Source: Thiobacillus thioparus DSM 505 (lineage in GTDB: Bacteria > Pseudomonadota > Gammaproteobacteria > Burkholderiales > Thiobacillaceae). Taken from it: a stretch of DNA of 64,000 nt. Position 1 is the first letter of the stretch; every line of letters begins with the position of its first letter. Positions 7,186 to 14,697 of this stretch are shown in pieces. Made by a program: the position numbers and the translations under genes. The DNA lies in assembly GCF_000373385.1 (NCBI RefSeq), contig NZ_KB891316.1, positions 372,001 through 436,000 on the forward strand. The letters are read 5' to 3'. The notes beneath the pieces are model-generated. The model saw only the letters and a list, made by a program, of their open reading frames with translations. It was not told the DNA's origin and did no database searches.

Positions 7186-8672
7186 AGCTCGTTGCGCCAG
7201 GTCTGGTCATCGCTGTCGAACAGCCGGTTTGCCTCGGCCGGCCCCCAGGAACCGGCTGAATAGGTCGGGATGAACTCGCGCTCGACCGTCCAGTTCTGGA
7301 GGATGGGGTCGACCACCCGCCACGCCCACTCGACTTCGTCGAAGCGGATGAACAGTGAGCGGTCCCCCTCGATCACGTCGAGCAGCAGGGTCTCGTAGGC
7401 ATCGAGCGTCTGTTCGTCGGTCTTGAGGAAACTTGCGTTCATCTGCATCACGCGCGTGTCCATGTCGAGGCCCGGCTGCTTGACGTGGATCTCCATGCGC
7501 ATCGACTCCTCGGGCTGGATCGACAGCAACACCCAGTTGGGCGCAACCGACTCGAGCGGCGTCTCCCGGAACAGCTGCTGCGGCGGGTGGCGGAAGCGGA
7601 TCGCGATCATCGAGGTCTGTTTCGCCAGTCTTTTTCCGGTACGCAGATAAAACGGCACGCCACGCCAGCGCCAGTTGTCGATGTAGAACTTGGCCGCGAC
7701 AAAAGTTTCGGTAATCGAGTTGGACTCGACACCCGCTTCCTGCTGATAGCCCATGGCCGGCTGGCCGTCGATGTTGCCACGCGCATATTGCGCCCGCACC
7801 GCGTGGGCATGGACCGCACGCTTGGCGATCGGCCGGATCGAACGCAGCACCTTGACCTTCTCGTCGCGTAGCGCATCGGCCTCGAGCGCGGGCGGCGGCT
7901 CCATCGCAACGACGGTGAGCAGCTGCATCAGGTGGTTCTGCAGCATGTCGCGCAGCGCCCCCGCATGGTCGTAGTAGTCGGCGCGTTGTTCGATGCCGAT
8001 CGACTCGGCCACCGTGATCTGCACGTGGTCGATGAAATTGCGGTTCCACAGCGGCTCGATCAGCGTGTTGGCGAAGCGGAAAACCAGCAGGTTCTGCACC
8101 GTTTCCTTGCCGAGGAAATGGTCGATACGATAGACCTGCTCTTCGTCGAAATGCTGGTGCAACAGGCGATTCAGCATCTGCGCCGATTCAAGATCCTCGC
8201 CGAAGGGTTTTTCGATCACCACCCGGTTCATTCCCCGCGGCTTGTTGAGCCCGACGGCTTCAAGGTTCTGGATCACCGCGCTGAATTCGGCCGGCTTGAT
8301 CGCCAGATAGAACACCGTGCTCGAACAGGCAGACTCCGGCGGCAGACGATCCGCCAGCGCACGGAAAGACTCGACATCGTTGAGATCGCCCTTGTGATAG
8401 GCGAAGCGCGCAAGAAAGCGCTCGAATACCGGCGTATCGAGCGAGCCCTTGATCTTGTCCTTGAGGACTTCACGCATGTATTCGCGCCAGTTTTCCGTCG
8501 TCCAGTCGCGCCGCGAAAAGGCGATGATGGTGAGCGACTCGGCCAGCCGCGCCGCTGCCTCGAGGTGATACAGCGCGGGCAGCAGCTTGTTCGAGGCGAG
8601 GTTGCCGGTCGCGCCGAAGATGACGAACGAACACGGCAGGTTGTCCAGGCTCGCGTTATGGGCCAGGTTCAT
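7182..8672 (-). CDS. zwf: Glucose-6-phosphate 1-dehydrogenase
   Basis: 496 residues, full length. It oxidises glucose-6-phosphate to 6-phosphogluconolactone with NADP+ (or NAD+). The dinucleotide motif FGATGNLA is at 19-25, EKPFG at 153-157, and the active-site signature RIDHFLGKE at 181-189. The start is one base after the gnd stop and the end overlaps pgl, so the three enzymes form one transcript in the order gnd-zwf-pgl. Confidence 0.97.
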   Translation of the reverse strand: MNLAHNASLDNLPCSFVIFGATGNLASNKLLPALYHLEAAARLAESLTIIAFSRRDWTTENWREYMREVLKDKIKGSLDTPVFERFLARFAYHKGDLNDVESFRALADRLPPESACSSTVFYLAIKPAEFSAVIQNLEAVGLNKPRGMNRVVIEKPFGEDLESAQMLNRLLHQHFDEEQVYRIDHFLGKETVQNLLVFRFANTLIEPLWNRNFIDHVQITVAESIGIEQRADYYDHAGALRDMLQNHLMQLLTVVAMEPPPALEADALRDEKVKVLRSIRPIAKRAVHAHAVRAQYARGNIDGQPAMGYQQEAGVESNSITETFVAAKFYIDNWRWRGVPFYLRTGKRLAKQTSMIAIRFRHPPQQLFRETPLESVAPNWVLLSIQPEESMRMEIHVKQPGLDMDTRVMQMNASFLKTDEQTLDAYETLLLDVIEGDRSLFIRFDEVEWAWRVVDPILQNWTVEREFIPTYSAGSWGPAEANRLFDSDDQTWRNEL

Positions 8673-8673
8673 C

Positions 8674-9582
8674 TCAGCCTTCCTTCACCGCATGACCGCC
8701 GAACCCCTGGCGCATTTTCGCCAGCATTTTCGCGGCGTAATCGTTCTTGCCCTGGCTGGCAAAACGCATCATCAGGGACAGCGTCATCACCGGCGTGGGG
8801 ATGCCTTGCTCCACCGATTCCAGCGCAGTCCAGCGGCCCTCGCCCGAATCGGCGACAAAGGGCTCGATCGATTCCAGTGCCTGATCTTTCGCCAGGAAGT
8901 CTGCCGACAGGTCCAGCAGCCAGGAGCGCACCACGCTGCCGTGCCGCCACAGCTCGGCGATTTCACCGACATCAAGATCGAAGCCCGGCTTGTTCTTCAT
9001 CAGCGCGAAGCCTTCGGCGAAGGCCTGCATCATGCCGTACTCGATACCGTTGTGAACCATCTTGACGAAGTGGCCGGAGCCGACCGGGCCGGTGTGCAGC
9101 CAGCCCTCCGCCGGGGTGGGCGCGAGTGCTTCCATGTAGGGTTTGAGGCGCGCGGCGGCAGCATCGCTGCCACCAAACATGATGCAGTAGCCGTTCTCCA
9201 GACCCCACACGCCGCCGGACACGCCGGCGTCGGCGAATTCGATCGCCTGTTTCGCCAACCGCTCCGCGTGACGCAGATCGTCCTTGTAATAGGCATTGGC
9301 CCCGTCGACCACGAGATCGCCTGGCGACAGCAAGGGGATGAGGGTATCCAGCGCCGTCTCGGTGGCCTCGCCCGCCGGCAGCATCAGCCAGACGATGCGT
9401 GGCGCCTGCAAGGCAGCCACCATGTCCTGGAGGGAAGCGCAGGCGAGATGCCCGGTTTCGGTTGCAATGGATTCGCTCACGTCATGGCTGCGATTGGTGA
9501 CAGCTATCTTGATCCCTTTGCGGGCCAGGCGCCGCGCCATGTTGCCGCCCATGCGGCCGAGTCCGACGATTCCGAATTCCAT
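8674..9582 (-). CDS. gnd: 6-phosphogluconate dehydrogenase, decarboxylating (short form)
   Basis: 302 residues starting MEFGIVGLGRMGGNMARRL; AGGAG lies 9 bases upstream of this ATG, which is preferred over ATGs further out. The Rossmann GLGRMGGNMARRL motif is at 6-18 and the substrate/catalytic segments follow (GGVWGLENGYCIMFGG; KMVHNGIEYGMMQAFAEGF with the catalytic Lys). At about 300 residues it is the short GndA/YqeC-type enzyme, missing the long C-terminal part of the 470-residue form; family members are often NAD-preferring. It is first in the gnd-zwf-pgl operon, preceded by a 144-base non-coding stretch that would hold the promoter and contains a short tandem repeat (GAGTTGGTGG twice, about 9603-9623). 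Confidence 0.95.
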   Translation of the reverse strand: MEFGIVGLGRMGGNMARRLARKGIKIAVTNRSHDVSESIATETGHLACASLQDMVAALQAPRIVWLMLPAGEATETALDTLIPLLSPGDLVVDGANAYYKDDLRHAERLAKQAIEFADAGVSGGVWGLENGYCIMFGGSDAAAARLKPYMEALAPTPAEGWLHTGPVGSGHFVKMVHNGIEYGMMQAFAEGFALMKNKPGFDLDVGEIAELWRHGSVVRSWLLDLSADFLAKDQALESIEPFVADSGEGRWTALESVEQGIPTPVMTLSLMMRFASQGKNDYAAKMLAKMRQGFGGHAVKEG

Positions 9583-9726
9583 ACTTGACTCCTCATTCAT
9601 TAGAGTTGGTGGAGAGTTGGTGGCTTGCATGGTGCATCAATCGCGCCAGCGCAATCGCATGATAGGACGCCTGAATGAAGAACAAGTTGCCGAACTGCGC
9701 GCCTTGCCGGTGCACGATGCACCCAA

Positions 9727-10374
9727 TCAGGTCAGCAGGCCGGGGAACAGTTTGCCGAGTCCGTCCGCGATCATCTCGACCGAAATCGCCGCGATGATCA
9801 GCCCCATCAAGCGGGTGACGACATGAATCCCGGTTTTTCCCAGCCGCCGTGAAATCACGGGTGCGGCACGAAATGACAGCCAGACCGACAGCGCAACCAG
9901 TCCGATCGGGATCAGCAGGGCCGTCTGATGCAGCACTTCGCCCTTGGCAGCGGAAGCCGCCACGATCACGTGGGTGATCGCACCCGGTCCGGCCAGCAGG
10001 GGAATGCCCAGCGGCACCACGCCCACTGCATCCCGCTCCTCGGCCTCGACCGCTTCATCCTGAGTTTGCCGCTGCGGACTGACGCGCGCCTGCACCATCG
10101 ACAGGGCCAGCAACAGCAGCAGCAAACCACCCGCCACGGCGAACGCAGCAAGACGAATGCTAAAAAACATAAGCAACGGCTCGCCCAAAAACGCGAACAG
10201 TGTCAGCACCCCCAACACAGTCAATGCGGCGATCCGAGCCGCTGCGTTGCTCTGCGCAAGCGTGTAGCCCTGGGTGGCCAGAAGAAACATCGGGATCACG
10301 CCGACCGGATCGACGATGGCAAACAGCGCAAGTGCGGCCTTGGCGAGTTCGAGGATGTCCATGGCATGCATCAT
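9727..10374 (-). CDS. MarC-family integral membrane protein
   Basis: About 215 residues from the ATG at 10374; ATGs at 10371 and 10362 are equally possible because no ribosome site decides. Six transmembrane segments are apparent, and FAIVDPVGVIPMFL near the N-terminus and PLGIPLLAGPGAITHVIV in the middle are the MarC hallmarks. The loop between them (VSPQRQTQDEAVEAEERDA) is charged. MarC proteins (UPF0056) have no established transport role; the multiple-antibiotic-resistance link has been withdrawn. The gene follows trmB by 25 bases on the same strand. Confidence 0.9.
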   Translation of the reverse strand: MMHAMDILELAKAALALFAIVDPVGVIPMFLLATQGYTLAQSNAAARIAALTVLGVLTLFAFLGEPLLMFFSIRLAAFAVAGGLLLLLLALSMVQARVSPQRQTQDEAVEAEERDAVGVVPLGIPLLAGPGAITHVIVAASAAKGEVLHQTALLIPIGLVALSVWLSFRAAPVISRRLGKTGIHVVTRLMGLIIAAISVEMIADGLGKLFPGLLT

Positions 10375-10399
10375 AGCTGCATGATGCCATGGCGGATTT

Positions 10400-11083
10400 C
10401 TAAGATCGGCGGAATACCAGGTCCCACACTCCATGTCCCAAGCGAATGCCGCGCTGTTCGAACTTGGTCAGCGGACGGGTATCGGGACGCGGCGCGTAGC
10501 CTGCCACGGTGTTGGCAAGTAGCGGCTCGGCCGAAAGCACCGCGAGCATCTGTTCGGCGTAATCCTGCCAGTCGGTCGCCAGGTGAATATAGCCGCCAGG
10601 GCGGAGGCGGCTGGCGAGCAGTCGTGCCAATGACGGCTGGATCAGGCGCCGCTTGTGGTGGCGCTTCTTGTGCCAGGGGTCGGGGAAAAAGATGTGGATG
10701 CCGGCAAGGCTGTCGGGCGCCAGCATGTGGGTCAGCACCTCGACGGCATCGTGCTGGATAACGCGCACGTTGGCGAGGCCGCGTTCGCCGACCTGCTTCA
10801 GCAGTGCACCGACGCCCGGCGTGTGGACTTCCACGCCGAGGTAATCGTTTTCGGGATGGGCAGCGGCAATCTCGGCCAGTCCTTCGCCCATGCCAAAACC
10901 GATCTCCAGGACGCGGGGGACCGACCGGCCGAACACGGCATCGAGATCGAGTACGCCTGGCTGGTAAGGCAGCATGAACCGTGGCCCGATCTCGGCCAGC
11001 GCACGCGCCTGGCCGGAGCCGACGCGTCCGGCGCGCAACACATAGGAACGGATGCGCGGATGCGCGCCGGTATCGATCGCCAT
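10400..11083 (-). CDS. trmB: tRNA (guanine-N7-)-methyltransferase
   Basis: 227 residues. The SAM-dependent Rossmann methyltransferase forms m7G46 in the tRNA variable loop. Motif I is [32 protein letters not shown] is the family signature that binds t[14 protein letters not shown] and PLTKFEQRG are conserved C-terminal motifs. The stop of thiG is 3 bases upstream of its start region, so thiS-thiG-trmB-marC may be one transcript. Confidence 0.96.
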   Translation of the reverse strand: MAIDTGAHPRIRSYVLRAGRVGSGQARALAEIGPRFMLPYQPGVLDLDAVFGRSVPRVLEIGFGMGEGLAEIAAAHPENDYLGVEVHTPGVGALLKQVGERGLANVRVIQHDAVEVLTHMLAPDSLAGIHIFFPDPWHKKRHHKRRLIQPSLARLLASRLRPGGYIHLATDWQDYAEQMLAVLSAEPLLANTVAGYAPRPDTRPLTKFEQRGIRLGHGVWDLVFRRS

Positions 11084-11085
11084 GC

Positions 11086-11889
11086 TTATTTGTTGCCCGC
11101 GCTTTTATTTCCGGTAATGAGGCCGCTGGTCGGCGAACTCGGGCTGGCCTGATAGACCTTCTTCGGCATGCGGCCTGCCAGGTAGGCCTCGCGCCCGGCC
11201 TCCACCGCCTTCTTCATCGCCGACGCCATCAGCACCGGATTGCCCGCACCCGCAATCGCGGTGTTCATCAGCACGGCGTCGCAGCCGAGCTCCATCGCGA
11301 TGGTGGCATCGCTGGCTGTGCCCACGCCGGCGTCGACGATCACCGGCACCGAAAGCCGGTCGATGATGATCTGCAGATTCCACGGATTGAGGATGCCCAT
11401 GCCGGAGCCGATCAGGCTCGCCAGCGGCATCACCGCGACGCAGCCGATGTCTTCGAGCTGCCTGGCGGCGATCGGGTCGTCCGAGGTGTAGACCATCACC
11501 TGGAAGCCGTCCTTCACCAGCACCTCGGCGGCCTTGATCGTTTCAGCCACGTTGGGATAGAGCGATTCGGCGTCGCCCAGCACTTCGAGCTTGACCAGGC
11601 TGTGGCCGTCCAGTAGTTCGCGCGCCAGACGCAGGGTGCGGATCGCGTCGTCCGCCGTATAGCAGCCGGCGGTGTTGGGCAGGTAGGTGTATTTCGACGG
11701 CGGCAGTGCGTCCAGCAGGCTGGGCTGGCTGGCATCCTGGCCGATGTTGGTGCGGCGGATCGCGACGGTGACGATCTGCGCGCCTGAGGCCTCGACCGCG
11801 AGACGCGTCTGTTCGAAATCCTTGTATTTTCCGGTGCCGACCAGCAGGCGGGAGGCATAGGATTGTCCGGCAATGACGAGAGGTTCCAT
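11086..11889 (-). CDS. thiG: Thiazole synthase
   Basis: 267 residues starting [22 protein letters not shown]; an upstream extension to 11979 is open but lacks homology. ThiG forms the thiazole phosphate of thiamine from 1-deoxy-xylulose-5-phosphate, dehydroglycine and ThiS-thiocarboxylate. The Schiff-base Lys is K100 in [10 protein letters not shown], and the phosphate-binding Gly stretch [24 protein letters not shown] follows. The C-terminal [17 protein letters not shown] tail is variable in the family. thiS lies 89 bases upstream. No TPP riboswitch is visible before thiS. Confidence 0.96.
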   Translation of the reverse strand: MEPLVIAGQSYASRLLVGTGKYKDFEQTRLAVEASGAQIVTVAIRRTNIGQDASQPSLLDALPPSKYTYLPNTAGCYTADDAIRTLRLARELLDGHSLVKLEVLGDAESLYPNVAETIKAAEVLVKDGFQVMVYTSDDPIAARQLEDIGCVAVMPLASLIGSGMGILNPWNLQIIIDRLSVPVIVDAGVGTASDATIAMELGCDAVLMNTAIAGAGNPVLMASAMKKAVEAGREAYLAGRMPKKVYQASPSSPTSGLITGNKSAGNK

Positions 11890-11978
11890 AGGTTCAGCCA
11901 AGAGTAAAGCGCAAGAGGTGAAGGGTACGTGTGAAGCGTGATGAAAGAAGGGTGTCTTCTGACGCCCCTCTCCCGGCA

Positions 11979-12182
11979 TCAGCCGCCGCCAACCGCGACG
12001 ACGATTTCCAGGCGATCGCCGCTGGCAAGCCGGGTGTCGGCATGCTGGCTGCGCGGGACGATCTCGCCGTTTTTTTCGATGGCAATGCGTTTCCCCGCCA
12101 GGTCCAATGATTCGACCAGTTGGCTCAGGGTAAGCGGAGCGGGAAAGCTGCGGGATTCGCCGTTGATGAGCAGTTCAATCAC
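11979..12182 (-). CDS. thiS: Sulfur carrier protein ThiS
   Basis: 67 residues, a beta-grasp ubiquitin-like protein. The C-terminal VAVGGG ends with the Gly-Gly that becomes the thiocarboxylate sulfur donor for Thi[27 protein letters not shown] is the typical N-terminus. Its promoter would have to lie in or across the tRNA-Gly gene on the opposite strand, 75 bases away. ThiF/ThiE and other pathway genes are not in the window. Confidence 0.94.
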   Translation of the reverse strand: MIELLINGESRSFPAPLTLSQLVESLDLAGKRIAIEKNGEIVPRSQHADTRLASGDRLEIVVAVGGG

Positions 12183-12257
12183 AAATCGCTTCTTCTATCG
12201 GAGGCATGCAAGTTTCAGTATCATGCCGAATTCTACCCTGAAGGGTACCGATACCGC

Positions 12258-12331
12258 GCGGGCGTCGTATAGTGGCATTACCTGAGCTTCCCAAGCTCAT
12301 GAGGAGGGTTCGATTCCCTTCGCCCGCTCCA
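12258..12331 (+). tRNA. tRNA-Gly (CCC anticodon)
   Basis: A full cloverleaf of 74 bases. Acceptor GCGGGCG pairs with CGCCCGC; the anticodon arm TGAGC-TTCCCAA-GCTCA gives the anticodon CCC; the T-arm is GAGGG-TTCGATT-CCCTT with one G-T pair; T plus an encoded CCA closes the 3' end. It would read GGG codons. A small hairpin (TACCC-TGAA-GGGTA, 12234-12247) lies just upstream. The first DUF1631 gene begins about 50 bases downstream on the same strand. Confidence 0.95.
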
Positions 12332-12382
12332 GATATGGCTTGCCGCCGATTGATTGGGGTCACTCCTGATAGTGTTAAGGCC

Positions 12383-14446
12383 GTGAATACCAAGCCCGTC
12401 CCGCCCTCCCCCGACGCCTTGCTGCACGAGGTCGATGCGCGCATGACGCAGGCGCTGGACAATTTCTTCCAGCGCAGCCGCATCGCGATTCAGGACACCA
12501 TCTTCCGGGTGTTGGCCGAACGGATGGACACCCCGCACATCGCCACGGGACAAACCTGCCTCGACCTGCTCAACGCCAGTCCGGAAGCCCTGTCCGCCGC
12601 GTTTGCCGACCAGTTCCGCCGTCACCTCGCCCGGCCCGAGACGTTTCCCAGCCACCATGGCGATCCTGCGCCCGAACTGCAACTGGTGGACGACGACACG
12701 CTCAAGCGCCAGCTGGCTGAAGAGAAACTCGCAGCCGACATGACCGAAACCCTGCGCGCCGACATGCTGCCGCTGTTCCGCCGCATCCAGGCCGTGCAAC
12801 GGGCCAAGTTGGAAAACAACACGAACCTGAATCATCCCGATGTCTACGGCCCGCTTCCGGTCATTCGCGCCCTCTCGCGCGCACTCGACTCGCAGGGCAT
12901 GAGTCCGGCTTGCGGCACCTTTTTGCTCGGATGCGTACGCGCGCCACTGCTCGATACGCTGAAACACACCTACACGGCGCTCAACCAATTCCTGAGCGTG
13001 GCCGATCTTCCCGACCTTCCGGTGCCGGACGTCCCCCGCCCGCCCCCGCCCCGACGAAGCGATCCCGACGCAGGGCACGATGTGCTGGCGCATATCCGAT
13101 CCGCTTCATCTGCCACCGGAGGCCTCGGCCCGGCAAGCGGAGGGGTGTCAACAGGCCTGTTCCCGGCGGCCTCGCCGCACAGCCTGGTCGACAGCCTGAC
13201 TGACTGGCGCGCCTTTCCTCCCGACCTCGTAAGCGCCAACGCCGAGACGCCAGCCCTGGTCCTACGACAACTGCAGCAGAATGCACGCCAGGCCGGCACC
13301 GGCGCGTTCGATCTCGCCATACTGGATGCCTTGGCTGGTCTGTTCGAGTTCATCCTCGACGATCCCGCCGTCTCGCCGCGCTACAAGGCTGAAATCGCGC
13401 ACCTGCAGATCCCGGCCCTCAGGGTGGCGCTCATTTCGCCTGAGTTTTTCAGCGACGACCAGCACCCGGCACGCCAGCTTATCGACCTGATGGGCCAGTT
13501 TTCCCGGCGCTTTCCCGAAGGCGACGCAACGCACCACAACGCGCTCGAGCAAATCCATACCGCCTGTGCCACCGTTCTCGACGATGCCGATCACCCGAAC
13601 GAGGCCTTTGCCCGGGCACACAGCGCACTCGCCGCCTGGCTGGCGGGCGAAAATATGCGCACAGAAGCCGCACTGAATGCTGAAGTGGCGCATCTGGAGC
13701 AGATCGAGCGGCAGGAACTGGGCACGCTGCTGGCTCTGGAAAACCTGAACGACCTGACCGAGCGTTATCCTGCCCCGGAATCCGTCCTGCGGCGGCTGGA
13801 AAACGCCTGGGTTCCGCATATGACCTCTCTATATGTGGCCGAATCCGGCGAAGGCCCCGACTGGCGGGCAGCCTGCCAGACCCTGCTGAACCTCTTCCTC
13901 AGCCTGCAACCCCCCGACAGCGACGCCACACGGGAAGCCCGACTGCAATCGATCCCGGCCATCAACGCCGCATTGCGGCAGGGCCTCCTGGCCCAGGGGG
14001 CCGAACCGGCGCAATTGAAAGATTTTTTCAGCGCCATTACCGCCACCCAGGAATGCTGGATCCGCCCTGCCCTGGGACACCGCGAAGCACGGGTCAGCAC
14101 GTTTACCCCGCAGCGCATTTCGCCGGCGCAAATCGAATCATTTGCCAACCAGGCACCGGGCTCGCAGGAAAACGATCCCGCCCTGCGGCAGGCGCAGCAA
14201 TTGATCGAGGGAGACTGGGTGGATTTCGACCCGCCCTACGAGGGTCTTGCGACCGCCCGCGTGGCCTGGGTCGGCGTACGCGGCTATCTGCTGTTTTGCG
14301 ACAGTGAAGGCGAACAACGCTTTTCGCTGGATTGCGAGGGACTCGCAACTGAAATCCGTACCGGACGGGCACGCATTCCAGAGCAGTCACTAACCCGAAA
14401 TGCCATGCTACGCCTCAAGGATAGTTTGGCGACCGGCCTCTCCTAA
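12383..14446 (+). CDS. DUF1631 protein, first of a tandem pair
   Basis: 687 residues from the GTG at 12383 (VNTKPVPPSPDALLHEVDARM); an ATG at 12335 would add 16 unusual residues right after the tRNA. DUF1631 proteins are large, mostly helical cytoplasmic proteins of unknown biochemical function, found chiefly in beta- and gammaproteobacteria. Conserved DUF1631 segments: QDTIFRVLAERMD, QAVQRAKLENNTNLNHPDVYGPLPVIRAL, the ILDALAGLFEFILDDPAVSPRYKAEIAHLQIPALRVALISPEFFSDDQHPARQLIDLMGQ core, and the C-terminal GDWVDF...ARVAWVGVRGYLLFCDSEGEQRFSLD element. A Pro/Gly/Ser-rich linker occupies about 215-270. The next gene is a paralogue behind a c-di-GMP riboswitch. A link of the family to c-di-GMP is inference from this context. 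Confidence 0.82.
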   Translation: MNTKPVPPSPDALLHEVDARMTQALDNFFQRSRIAIQDTIFRVLAERMDTPHIATGQTCLDLLNASPEALSAAFADQFRRHLARPETFPSHHGDPAPELQLVDDDTLKRQLAEEKLAADMTETLRADMLPLFRRIQAVQRAKLENNTNLNHPDVYGPLPVIRALSRALDSQGMSPACGTFLLGCVRAPLLDTLKHTYTALNQFLSVADLPDLPVPDVPRPPPPRRSDPDAGHDVLAHIRSASSATGGLGPASGGVSTGLFPAASPHSLVDSLTDWRAFPPDLVSANAETPALVLRQLQQNARQAGTGAFDLAILDALAGLFEFILDDPAVSPRYKAEIAHLQIPALRVALISPEFFSDDQHPARQLIDLMGQFSRRFPEGDATHHNALEQIHTACATVLDDADHPNEAFARAHSALAAWLAGENMRTEAALNAEVAHLEQIERQELGTLLALENLNDLTERYPAPESVLRRLENAWVPHMTSLYVAESGEGPDWRAACQTLLNLFLSLQPPDSDATREARLQSIPAINAALRQGLLAQGAEPAQLKDFFSAITATQECWIRPALGHREARVSTFTPQRISPAQIESFANQAPGSQENDPALRQAQQLIEGDWVDFDPPYEGLATARVAWVGVRGYLLFCDSEGEQRFSLDCEGLATEIRTGRARIPEQSLTRNAMLRLKDSLATGLS

Positions 14447-14473
14447 TATTTCTGCTTCGACTACACTCAAGTT

Positions 14474-14502
14474 TTGTTCAGCTTGGTCGATAGGTCAGTT
14501 AT
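14474..14502 (+). promoter_or_regulatory. Candidate sigma-70 promoter for the riboswitch transcript
   Basis: TTGTTC at 14474-14479 and AGTTAT at 14497-14502 are separated by 17 bases and would place the start about 25 bases before the aptamer. Neither hexamer is close to consensus, and a TACACT at 14462-14467 is an alternative -10, so only the general location is suggested. Confidence 0.25.
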
Positions 14503-14532
14503 GCGGTTGTGTGTCGATTTTTCGGCGCAATC

Positions 14533-14630
14533 GCCGACCACCGAACAGGGCAAACCCGCCGCGAGGCAGGGACGCAAAGTTACCGGTCTCGCCAGCTACA
14601 TCCGGCGGACGAGATAGCGGGGCCGCCGGC
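14533..14630 (+). ncRNA. Cyclic-di-GMP-I (GEMM-I) riboswitch aptamer
   Basis: The sequence matches the GEMM-I consensus along its whole length. It contains ACAGGGCAAACC (14545-14556), a short P2 stem capped by a GNRA tetraloop (GCC-GCGA-GGC, 14558-14567), GGGACGCAAAG (14569-14579), a P3 arm (GGTCTCG ... CGAGA) and the closing GATAGCGGGG segment (14613-14622) that pairs back to P1 (GCCG 14533-14536 with CGGC 14627-14630). Order and spacing closely follow the well-known Vibrio Vc2 aptamer. A competing hairpin (CGGCG-CAAT-CGCCG, 14523-14536) would sequester the 5' strand of P1 and could be part of the switching mechanism. About 67 bases separate the aptamer from the ATG of the second DUF1631 gene, with the ribosome site GAGGTGAT at 14686-14693. 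Confidence 0.92.
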
Positions 14631-14697
14631 AGTACTCCTGTCACGCGTATACCCTCCGTTCAGGCCGGCCAGCCGCCGATACCGCGAGGTGATCCCC

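Noticed and set aside
12183-12257. Possible TPP riboswitch before thiS
   Set aside because: Only 75 bases separate thiS and the tRNA; no THI-box core pairs were found. An ACCTGA in the tRNA is coincidental.
12278-13093. Minus-strand frame crossing the tRNA and DUF1631 start
   Set aside because: It reads through a tRNA gene and lacks a start signal.
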